Assembly: GCA_905250115.1 (NCBI GenBank)
Contig: CAJNOI010000311.1
Coordinates: forward strand, 1-64,000
DNA length: 64,000 nucleotides
Reading direction: 5' to 3'
From: Adineta steineri
Taxonomy: Eukaryota; Rotifera; Eurotatoria; Adinetida; Adinetidae
Part shown: piece by piece, positions 50,666-61,034 of the stretch
Numbering within the stretch: position 1 is the first letter of the stretch
Layout: each line of letters opens with the position of its first letter
Translations under genes and position numbers: made by a program
Notes under the pieces: generated by a model
Told to the model about the DNA's origin: nothing
What the model saw: only the letters and a program-made list of their open reading frames with translations
The model's database searches: none

Positions 50666-52581
50666 TCACAAAACTATTTCAAATTTTTCAATTCGATGAT
50701 TAAAATAATCAGCAATATAAAGATTTCCTTTATCATCAAAAGATAAACGTGTGGGATAATTCAATTGATTCAACTGATTTCCTTTACTAATTCCGCCAAC
50801 AACAACTTCACCTTCTTTTTTTCCTTCACACCAACGCATTATTCGATGATTATTATTATCTGCCACATAGATTTGACCCAAATCATCAACAATTAATCCC
50901 TGAGGTAAGTACAATTCAATGGGATTTTCTCCATGACCATTTCCTCCAGCCACAACTGTTCCTTCTTTTGCACCTTTTCTCCATTTCATCACACGATCAT
51001 TGTCTCTATCTGTTACATAAATAGATTGATCTTCATCAACAAAGATATAAGTAGGACAGTTCAGTTGATTAAGTTGATTTCCTTTTCCATATCCACCTGC
51101 CACTAGAATTCCTTCATTGTTGTATTCACCCATTTTCCATCGTCTCACTTCATTCTTCACAACATCAGAAACATAAAGAAATCTATTTTTATCCATTGCC
51201 AAGCCGACACAGTCAATATTGTCAATGAGAACTTGTTGCTTTTGATTTAACCATTGAATCACTCGTCTGTTTCCATAATCAGCAATAATGATCGAATGAT
51301 TTTGTTGATCAACAATTACATCTGTTGGTCGATCCAATTGATCCATTCGACTTCCTTGCCCATTTCCACCTGCAATAATTTGTCCTTCTTTTGCATTAAA
51401 TTTCCATTCAACAATACGATTATTATAACAATCAGCAATGAAAATATTTTTCTTTTTATCAATAAAGATCCCATAAGGGCTATTGAGTTGATTTAATTGT
51501 TGTCCTTTCCCTTCTCCACCAGCCACAGTGATTGCATTTTGTATCCATTTGTTAAATTTTGGTTCTAGAAAATAATGAAAACAAAAGATTTTGATCAAAA
51601 GAAAATGAAGAAGAAGAAAAGTTGTTTTTCATCCAAGAAAAAAAGAAAAGATTGATTTTCATTGTAACTTTGATTATGTTATTGTCAAACTTGAAGTTTC
51701 AACGAGACACTCAGAAAACATATTTAGTGAAAAGACAAATTTTATTTGGCTTTTTCTTGTTGAATTTGTAAAGATTTTTATTGAAAAAAACATAAATAGT
51801 TTGAAGATTTTTATTTAGAAAATAAAAATAAATTGTTTTAAAAAGAATAGGAAAATTGAAAAATAGAAAAGATTTTGTTGATTTATTTTTTGTTAAATAA
51901 GAATTTCAAAATAATCCTATTTTGTTTTTATCAATAAAACATTTTTTGAATCTTTGAAGAAAGTTTTTTTCACGTAATACTATTTCATATCTTGTCACTT
52001 TTTTATCTTCGTCATCACTTTTCTCTGTTGTTATAGTTTTTAAAATGATTTCTGAAAAACTTACTTATTAACGAAATAATCGAAATTTCATTAATAAATG
52101 AATGTGAGCCATGTTTGATAGAAATCTTTGATGGATCATTTAATTCTTCTGTAATTTTTTTTAATTGATTAGTTAAATAGTTTAAGTTAATTTCATTAAA
52201 GTCATTTTCTTTATGAAGTAGTTGTATTTGTTCACTTAAATCATTAAATTTCATTTCAATATCATTAATAAATGTTTGCGATGATTTAATGACACTTTCT
52301 CTACATTCTTTTGCTTTTTGTTGAATCATTGCAACTGAATTTGTTTCCCATTGATTAATTTGTTCTATTAATGAATGATTTTGTGGATTTCGTTTTTGTT
52401 CATTAATTGTTTGCTTAAATTGATCATAATCATTAATAATATGATTTAGTTCATCATTTAATATTTGTTTATGTTCTGCTAAATCAGTAAAACAAAATCG
52501 TTGTGAACATCCTTCACAAGAATATGTTATTTTTTCTTTGTTGCATGTGAAACATAGTGTTTGGTTGTTTACCATTGCCAT
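50666..52581 (-). CDS. B-box/coiled-coil/NHL protein, copy 5
   Basis: Exon 1 52581-52065, GTAAGT donor at 52064, intron 51565-52064 (500 bp), exon 2 51564-50666; 471 aa, uninterrupted. The B-box has all ligands (CFTCNKEK, CEGCSQRFCFTDLAEH). Coiled coil as in the sisters (INQWETNSVAMIQQKAKECR). The six-bladed NHL domain has its own set of variable residues (DCYNN in blade 1, DNNNH in blade 5, DYFNH in blade 6). It lies in the same relation to an EGF-gene copy as copy 3 does, so 3 and 5 are duplication partners. Start chosen at MAMVNNQ, aligned with the family. Confidence 0.92.
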
Positions 52582-52627
52582 GCTTTCGAATAGAAGTCTA
52601 TAGAAGAAATAAATATCTCCTTATCTA

Positions 52628-52644
52628 CTTTTAAAGATATAAAC
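52628..52644 (-). promoter_or_regulatory. Degenerate TATA-like box of copy 5
   Basis: CTTTTAAAGATATAAAC at the conserved 47-bp spacing; two changes from the common family box weaken the TATA core. Confidence 0.4.
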
Positions 52645-53727
52645 TAAATGACTCAATGATAATAAAGACATTACTCGGTAGTAGAAGAAATGGAAAAAGA
52701 ATTTTTCTTATGATAAAATCTTACTAATAAAATTGATGTAATATCTAAGATAGTTAGATTAAAACTAAAAATTGATTTCATTCTAATTGCAAACAAAATC
52801 TAAACAGTTCTTGTGATGTTATTTCAACGAAAGAATGTCTTAATGTAGATTTGGATTTAAGTAAAGATTAAACATAGAGGTGCACCTACAATCTTACCTT
52901 CCAGATAAATGTCTAGCCAGTTACAGGATGTATATAATCGGAAACCTTTTTTGTGAATTTATCAACTCATATGACGCAAACTAGGGGTACTTTGTATACA
53001 AATCTTGATAGCCTCTTAAATATGAAATAAATTAAAATGTTGGATGTATCTATTATGGCTTCAGGTGTGAGATAGTTATGCATATGTAATAATCACGCGT
53101 GACAATCATGTTTTTAGTTTTTATATCATAATATATTGTAACAAATATTAGCACAAGTGTCTCATTGTCTTTGTTCACTTTTATCTCCTATCAACTGATC
53201 CGCATTCAAAACTAACCCGATCAATTTTAGACGCATTGTTGCATACTATAAAGTCCTCTTTAATCTCCTGTGACAGACATTCAAGGGTTACACTGTACAC
53301 ATGATACATAGAAAAGAGTGTCATATCAAATGTTACGAAACAACCAATCAGCTTTATATTCGACGCAAAATTACAATTTTTTTGTGTGATTACAAGAATC
53401 GTACAGTACAATAATTTTACAATTCGCCCATATACTGCAGTATGTGTAAAATAAAATATTTTAGAATATTCTATATACTTTTTATTCATTGTTAGAATTA
53501 TTTTTCTTGTAAATGAAATTCTCATATGAGTTAGATGATCTATTATGATAATTCAATTATTATTTTACAAAACAGCAATATAACATGGAGTGCAAATAGA
53601 AAGATGGTTATAATAAACCGATGTTGAGATTTCTTCTACGTAATATATATTACCTTGAAATTAGCACTTTTTCTTTTCGTACGCTAATTAATTACTAGCA
53701 GAAGTACCCGATGTTGGTCCCGAAACT

Positions 53728-54072
53728 TTGATAGTACATATTCGGCAATTGAGGAAACGGGTGTGGGTGCGACGGTCTTTCATCAACACGCTCAGCGACT
53801 CATACCGATACCACATTCACGTTCTCACTCTGATCCACGTACTCGTCCACGCCCTTACTCACACACACCCCGATCAAAACATATTCAATGTATGCAAGAT
53901 GTTTTTGGTTCTATTCCACTTATTGCATCATCACATTAGTCGTCATCTTCCTTAAATAGCACGAATGATGGCATCAGTGTACATACAAAAACATTATTAA
54001 TAAGTGCTACTGAAACAAGAATTCAGTTCGTGAGTATTCAAAATGATCAAAGATCATTAACACATGAAGATA
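53728..54072 (+). pseudogene. Orphan exon fragment, duplicate B
   Basis: Partner of 38786-39209. It reads PRTRPRPYSHTPRSKHIQ, then DVFGSIPLIASSH followed by TAG (about 53937-53939), then continues SSSSLNSTNDG...SVHTKTLLISATETRIQF to a donor-like GTAAAT at 54073. The stop and the weaker donor show decay. Confidence 0.4.
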
Positions 54073-54527
54073 GTAAATATTCGTAAGTAGAAATTACAAG
54101 ACTTGCTGCACCTATGCAGAATAAAAGATTTGATGATATCAGTACAGTCGAAGTACTAGTGACAGCCAGCAGCTAATAGTAAATTAGTTGCTTCGAAAAC
54201 TAAATTAATTGAAAATAATATAAAATTTGAACCGATTAAGAAAAAAATGAATGGTTAAAATAAATGTATTTTGAATTTTATCATTCGTTTTGATAAAAAC
54301 ACGTAAAAATATTTTTGTAAGAATTCGAAATAGACGGAGTAAAATAACGGGAAAGATAAAAATTTGGTAAACTCACTCCTATGTGAATAATTCCTAAAAT
54401 ATTAGGACAAAATCAGGATTTTTAGTTAAAAACAGGAAAATTAGGACATTTTTAGAAAATCAGGAAAGTAAACACGCTGCGAGGCTTGATTAAATTTTTA
54501 ATGCAAATCTTGTTCAGATGCCATTGA

Positions 54528-54949
54528 TTATTCAACGATTGCTTCACTTTTTCCAAGCTCTAAGATAAATAAAAACAAAAAATAATTTTCTTCGATAGCA
54601 AAATAGAATTTTTACCTTTATCGCAATTCATTCCATAGTACGGTGATTTACATTTACAATAATATGTTGTACGTAATCCGACACATTTACCTCCATTATA
54701 ACAAGGTGATTTAGCACAATGATCTGTATATCCACGATCATTATTAGCTGAACCAGTTAACATAAATTCTATAAGATAGATAATATACATTTATAAAATA
54801 TAAACAATTGATTTTCTTACTATTATCACAAGTTTTTCCATAATAATCTTGTGGACAGGAGCAATAAAATCTACCACTTGACAATGTTTTACATGTACCA
54901 CCATTTTTGCATGGATTAGCACCACTGCATTGATCATTTATACGATTAA
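54528..54949 (-). CDS. Secreted EGF-repeat protein, duplicate, 3' exons only (partial)
   Basis: Three exons correspond to exons 6-8 of the gene at 39641-41381: 54949-54821, 54768-54616 and 54559-54528, with the same lengths (129, 153, 32 nt), phase 1 and donors. The two EGF domains are intact (NDQCSGANPCKNGGTC in exon 6; DHCAKSPCYNGGKC in exon 7) and the tail ends SEAIVE. The 5' exons, including the signal peptide, would lie beyond the intronic MITE, but there the sequence enters the 100-N gap and the DNA after the gap is unrelated. Whether the gene is complete in the genome cannot be decided. Confidence 0.75.
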
Positions 54950-54964
54950 CTTGAAAGTAAAATG

Positions 54965-55120
54965 TATATTTTTCTCAGAATGAGAGAGAGAATGCAGCTT
55001 TTTCGTGTTGTTTGTTTACATTTTATATTTTAATAGAAATTTTAATAGAATTTTCGACGTTTCAAAGATGTTTCAACTCGGTCATTATCAGTACAATAAC
55101 AAGAAATAAAAATAAAAATC
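54965..55120. mobile_element. Left arm of the palindromic MITE, cut by the gap
   Basis: Matches the left arm of 40078-40460 from TATATTTTTCTCAGA to the loop edge; the right arm is missing. Confidence 0.75.
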
Positions 55121-55121
55121 A

Positions 55122-55221
55122 NNNNNNNNNNNNNNNNNNNNNNNNNNNNNNNNNNNNNNNNNNNNNNNNNNNNNNNNNNNNNNNNNNNNNNNNNNNNNNN
55201 NNNNNNNNNNNNNNNNNNNNN
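55122..55221. other. Assembly gap (100 N)
   Basis: Exactly 100 Ns, the conventional size for a gap of unknown length. Confidence 0.99.
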
Positions 55222-55404
55222 TCACGGGCTGTATTTTAATCATAAAACTATGAACGGAACCTTCGAATCTGATGAAACTTTCAAAGTATGTAGAGCCACT
55301 AGGGGCCCATATATTCTGAAAATATTAGCCTCATTCCATTTCGTTTTGTTGAGATATTGAAAACACAAAGTGAAAAAGCGTGATTCCGTCACACATGGAA
55401 TGGC
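55222..55404. other. Unmatched sequence after the gap
   Basis: About 180 bp with no counterpart in the partner segment at 40.2-42.0 kb and more balanced in base composition than its surroundings. Possibly the end of an unassembled mobile element. Confidence 0.4.
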
Positions 55405-58035
55405 CGATTACTTATTTTCAAGTAGGAAGAACATTGTAAAACTAAGTGTAAAACTATCGTGTGCTTTTGTTGGTAATATGATAATATTTTTAATATTACA
55501 GCAGTGCAAAATTAGTTTATAGTACTAGTGTACAACGTTGTCTCTCTAAAACAGATTCAATATCATTTCATAGCTATATGATAGAACAATAAATTGAATA
55601 TTTTTATTGCAATTCACTTTGAACAAAGAATTATTAAAAAGGTATAAAATATGAAATTTAGCCTTGATAATTAATAGATCATTTTGTAAATATACATGAT
55701 TGATGATAGACTTGAATTTTTCGACTTTCTTGATATGTGTCTTTATCATATCACTGTTATGATTAAAACATCGTATTCGTCTTTATTTATATATAATCAT
55801 GTACAATAGAATTCAAACTCTGTTTACTAAATCATATGCTATACGATGTGTTTTATCGGAAATAAAATATATGTTTCAGCTGAATGGCATTGTTTTGATT
55901 GTGTATAAAAAAAAAATTCATAATCTTAATAAATATAAGCTTGAAAATAGTATTTTGTTTGAAATTCATTGATCAAGATATCATACGATCTAGTTCATTT
56001 AATTAATTTGTTCACTAGGTTTTTGTACTGAAATTAAATTTAATAAATAGATCATATATAATCAGATCATTTTAACTTGTTATATGTCTTATCATCTATT
56101 GAGAATCAAGACAAAGCATTTTTCGACAAAATTAAAAATGCAAGTTGATTTTTTCTTTGCGTAGGTATTATTTTTTTCAAAACAGATTGCAGACAACACT
56201 GCAGACGCTTAGACTATCATACTGACTACTGCCGTAAACTTGCAGGTGAATGGAGGTGTAAATGTTTCAATCAACAAAATTGATCTATCCAATATTATTA
56301 ATATAAATATTTTACTCAATTTTTAAAAAACATACTTGCATAATGTTTTATTTGATGATTAATAAAAACAACGAATAACGTATTGAAATGAAAGAAAATA
56401 ATTTAGTAGTTAATGACAGATATACTTATCATATTTGCTTAGTTTAATCAATGAAAAAAATTGTTGAATATGTGCTAGTTAGTAACTTGTATGATCGATA
56501 AACAAATATATATCTACTAGAATAAAATACTACTATATAAATCTTAATCTTCACGTGGATAGTATCGAATAGACTGATAACAATATAATTCATGTTCTTT
56601 TGTTCTTTGATGTTGATATGATATGAAACGAGTAGAAGGCATTGTTGGAAGTTTCTATTATAAATTAAAATATACGATAAAATATGTCCGAAATAACTCA
56701 AACATAAAATCAAAGAGCAATGAATTGAGTTAAATTGAGAGTCATTTTTGTTTTTTTATTAAGATAATGATTTGATCCTTCTATCAGCAGTCAGCTAGTT
56801 AACAGTCTGATTAGTGAATCTAAAAACTCATCTATAATATTAGTAAATCCAGCCATTCGAAGCATCATAATAACTACGTCATATTCACAGATAACAAAAA
56901 ATAAAACACGCGTTCATGATTATTTTTATTGGAAACTCATTCTATAGAAAAGAAATGTATATTTCTACTCACACATTTAGATATAAGTCAGTATTTTCAT
57001 TATAGATAGGTTAGCCAATGCATTCGTGTATATATTCTATAAGTTTTTCAATATCTGATATGAGAAACTATTTTATTTGCACGAAATTTTCAATACAGAA
57101 AACTATAAATAATAAAATAAATAATCAAATTCCTAAAAACTGATCTTGAGTATTTAAATATCTGCATATTGTATTATTCTTCACTTGAATAAAAAAACTC
57201 ATCTTGATTTATTTAAATCTTTTTATACATTTATATTGAATAATCCCCTTCCTCTCCGAAGAAGCTTCTGCTAGTAATTTCATGTATTTCGCAGCAGAAA
57301 TAGCCAAAATTTCGATAAAGCTTGGCATAACATAATTTTTTCATTACTCATTAAAAAAAACATTTATTGAATTAAAATAGTAATTAATAATAGGGCATAT
57401 ATTAATAAATAATCATTGAAAACATTAAAATTTGAATTTCCTCATAAAAATAATTCAGTTTAGCAATAATTCAATATATTCATATAAAATAGTTATCTCT
57501 ACAATAATTTGTCTAAAAAATATTTTAGTATTTTCAAATAAAAAAATAAAACAAACATTTTTGGAAGTTTTATTTAAAAACTCAGATAAAAACAATTTTA
57601 TCTGGTCAAAAATCTTTGAAATTAAATATCAAATTTGAATTTTATATGATTTATAAAACTTTTATTATTTTTTGATTTTATTCCAGTCTCTTGTTCATTT
57701 TTCTTCTATCATTCTTTTTTTTATTTTCGTTTAAAAGAAAACGTTCATTGGTTTATTTTTGAAATTTCAAATAAAATTTCTTTTCATTGATTTCATTTTG
57801 ATAAATCATTTTTCAGTTCAGCTTTTATTATCAAAATTTTCATAAAATGTGTTTCTTTTCTTGTATAAAATTCGGCAAAAATCAACAAAAGATGAAGAAT
57901 TTAACATTTATTTTTTCAATTTTATAATAAAAATCCTGGAATTAAATTCAATTTTGAAGAAAAAATCAAAAAGATTTGTTTTCATTTTTTCTTATAAAAA
58001 CAATTCTTTTTTTTTTTCAAAGTCAAAAGTCTCAT
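55405..58035. repeat. Composite duplicated intergenic DNA
   Basis: 55405-56137 matches 42046-42780 and 56150-57860 matches 48690-50450, so two blocks that lie 6 kb apart in the first unit are directly joined here. No gene recognised. Confidence 0.75.
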
Positions 58036-59970
58036 TCACAAGACCACTTCAAATTTTTCAATTCGGTGATTCAAATAATCAGCAACATAAAGATTTCCTT
58101 CATCATCAAAACATAAACCTGTGGGACCATTCAATTGATTTGACTGATCTCCTTCACCATTTCCACCAACAATAATTTCACCTTCTTCTTTTCCTTCACA
58201 CCAACGCATTATTCGATGATTATCAAAATCTGCCACATAGACTTGACCCAAATTATCAACAATCACTCCTGCAGATGACGATAATTGCTTGAGATTTCCT
58301 CCTCTTTCATTTCCTCCAGCCACAATTCTTCCTTCTTTTGCATCTTTTCTCCATTTCATCACACGATGATTGTCTCTATCTGATACATAAACGGATTGTT
58401 CTTCATCAACAAAAAGAAAAGTATAACAATTAAGTTGATTTCCATTGCCATTTCCATCTGCTACTACGATTCCTTCGTTGTCATATTCTCCCATTTTCCA
58501 TCGTCTCACTTCATTCTTCACATAATCAGAAACATAAAGAAATCCATATTTATCCATTGCCAAACCATGACAGTCAATGTTGTGAATGAGAATTTGTTGG
58601 TTTTGATTCAACCATTGAATCACTCGTCTGTTCTCAAAATCAGCAATGATGATCGAATGATTTTGTTGATCAATAATCATATCTGTTGGATGATTCAATT
58701 GATCCATTCGGTTTCCTTGCCCATTTTCACCTGCAACGACTTGTCCTTCTTTTGCATTACGTTTCCATTCAACAATACGATGATTGGAATACTCCGCAAT
58801 AAAAATATTTTTCTTTTGATCAATAAAAATTCTAACAGGCCGATTGAGTTGATCTAATTGTTGTCCTTTTCCATTTCCACCAGCTACAGTGATGGCATTT
58901 TGTTTCCATTTGTTGATTATTGGTTCTAGAAAAGGATGAAAACAAAATGACATCTTGATGAAAAAAAAGGCGAAGAAGAAGAAGAAGAAAAGTTGTTCTT
59001 CATCGAAGAAAAAAGAAAATATTGTGTTATTATCAAAGGTGAATTTCCAATGAGATATTCAGAAAAAATATTCAATGAAAAGACAAATTTTATTTCATTG
59101 TTTTTGTTAAATTTGTAAAGAATTTTATCGAAAAAAATATAAATTATTTGAATTTTTTTCTTTGGAAAGTACAAATAAATTTTTTGGAAAAGAAAAGAAA
59201 AATTGAAAAAAAGAGAAAAGATTTTGTTAACTTATTTTTTGTTAAATAAAAATTTCAAAATAATTCAATTTTGTTTTTATCAATCAAACATATCTTTTGA
59301 ATCTTTGAAGAAGGTTTTTTTTCATGTAATATTTTTTCATATCTTATCATTCTTTTATCTTCATCATCACTTTTCTTTGTTTTTATAGTTTTTCAACACA
59401 ATTTCATAAAAAATGAGAATTATTCTTTCAGAAACTATTTCTAAACAACATACTTTTTGATGAAATAATCGAAATATCATTAATAAATGTTTGTGAGTAT
59501 TGTTGAATCGAAATCTTTAATGGATTATTTAGTTCTTCTGTAATATTTCTTAGTTGATTTGTTAAGTAATTTAAATTAATTTCATTAAAGTCATTTTCTT
59601 TATGAAGTTGTTTTATTTCTTCACTTAAATCATGAAATTTCATTTCAATATTGCTAATAAATTTTTGTGAATATTTAATGGCAGTTTCTCTACATTCTTT
59701 TGCTTTTTGTTGAATTATTTCAATTGAATGCTTTTCCCATTGATTAATTTGTTCTATTAAAGAATGATTTTGTGGATTTTGTTTTTGTTCATTAATTGTT
59801 TGTTTGAATTGATCATAATTATTAATAATATGATTTAGTTCATCACTTAATAATTGTTTATGTTCGTTTAAATGAACTAAACAAAATCGTTGTGAACATC
59901 CTTCACAAGGATAAGTTATTTTTTCTTTGTTGCATGTGAAACATTGTGTTTTATTATTTGCCATTGCCAT
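58036..59970 (-). CDS. B-box/coiled-coil/NHL protein, copy 6
   Basis: Exon 1 59970-59454, donor GTATGT at 59453 (the only copy without GTAAGT or GTGAGT), intron 58926-59453 (528 bp), exon 2 58925-58036; 468 aa. It is three residues shorter because blade 4 has lost part of the NQLN-x-P loop (NQLNCYTFLFVD). In the B-box the sixth ligand is His instead of Asp (FCLVHLNEH), still a possible zinc ligand. The coiled coil and the other five blades are intact. The start MAMANNKTQ aligns with the family; the open frame upstream of it overlaps the TATA region and is not coding. Confidence 0.9.
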
Positions 59971-60016
59971 GCTTTCGAATAGAAGTTGGTAGAAGAAATG
60001 AATGTCTTCTTGCTTA

Positions 60017-60033
60017 CTTTTATAAATATAAAC
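60017..60033 (-). promoter_or_regulatory. TATA-like core promoter of copy 6
   Basis: CTTTTATAAATATAAAC on the plus strand, 47 bp from the ATG. Confidence 0.55.
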
Positions 60034-61034
60034 TAAATGACTCAACAATAATAAAATAATTGCTTGGTAGTAGAAGAAATAGAAAAAGAATTTATTTTAT
60101 TATAAAATCTCATTGATAAGACTGGTACACTATCTGAGGTAGTTGGACTATAATTACAAATTAATTTCATTTTAATTGCAAACAAAAATCCAAAGAGGTA
60201 TTGTGATATTTTTTTCAATGAAAGAATGTCTTAGCGTGTATTTGGATATAAGTAGAGATTAGACATAGATCTGCACCTATAATTTTACCTTCGGGATAAA
60301 TGTTTAGCCATTTATAGAAAGTATATAACTAGAAACCTTTTCTGTGAATTTATTAACTCAATAGCGAAAGTACCCGATGTTGGTTCCGAACATTATAGAC
60401 CAAAAACTGCATATGCTAGAAAACGACAGAAAATACAAGGAGGATTGTGCTTCAAATCTTTCATCTATTACTACAACATATCCTGCCATACATATGTGAA
60501 ATAGAACAACATGCGTGAGGGCGTGTTGGGTGAGCGTCGGTACCATGAATGAAGATGCACATCGACGCCCACACCCACACCCTTTCCGCCTTCTATTGAA
60601 CCTGGAGAATTATCATGGAAAATTCGGGGACGTTAGCTATCACAAAACCACCTGGGTGAAAATTCACCCAGCCCCGCCATGGCCTTCCCATAGAAAGTTT
60701 GATGACGCTATCTATTACAAGGACAGAATGGATAAAGAACAGATAGACAAACATTCTTCTTTATATATATATATAGATAGATAGAGATTACCTTGAAATT
60801 ATCACCTTCTCATTTCACACGCATATTAATTATTTGAACGTGTGTTCATTCTTGTTAATTATTTGCTATCTCTAAAATCCATCGCTCACGTATAACAATC
60901 ATAGTATTTAGCCATTTACAGTTTCTTTTATGGGAAAAAAAAAGATTTTTTTTTCTTGTTAACGATTTAATAAATATCATTTTACTCGCGTTTACTGTGA
61001 CAATTGACACACGTTAACATAGAAACATTTAAGA
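60034..61034. other. Spacer upstream of the LDLa gene
   Basis: 60034-60400 is collinear with the upstream regions of NHL copies 3 and 5. 60511-60590 is C-rich with CCCACACCCACACCC. No supported gene; the 89-codon frame at 60515 follows this low-complexity DNA. Confidence 0.45.

Larger units (their letters stand above)
52725..55121. repeat. Segmental duplication, partner of 37860-40231
   Basis: Collinear with the region upstream of NHL copy 3, including the exon fragment and the last three EGF exons. It ends at the N gap. Confidence 0.85.

Noticed and set aside
60515-60784. 89-codon ORF with His/Pro-rich start
   Set aside because: It starts in C-rich telomere-like DNA and ends in a TA microsatellite; no family resemblance.
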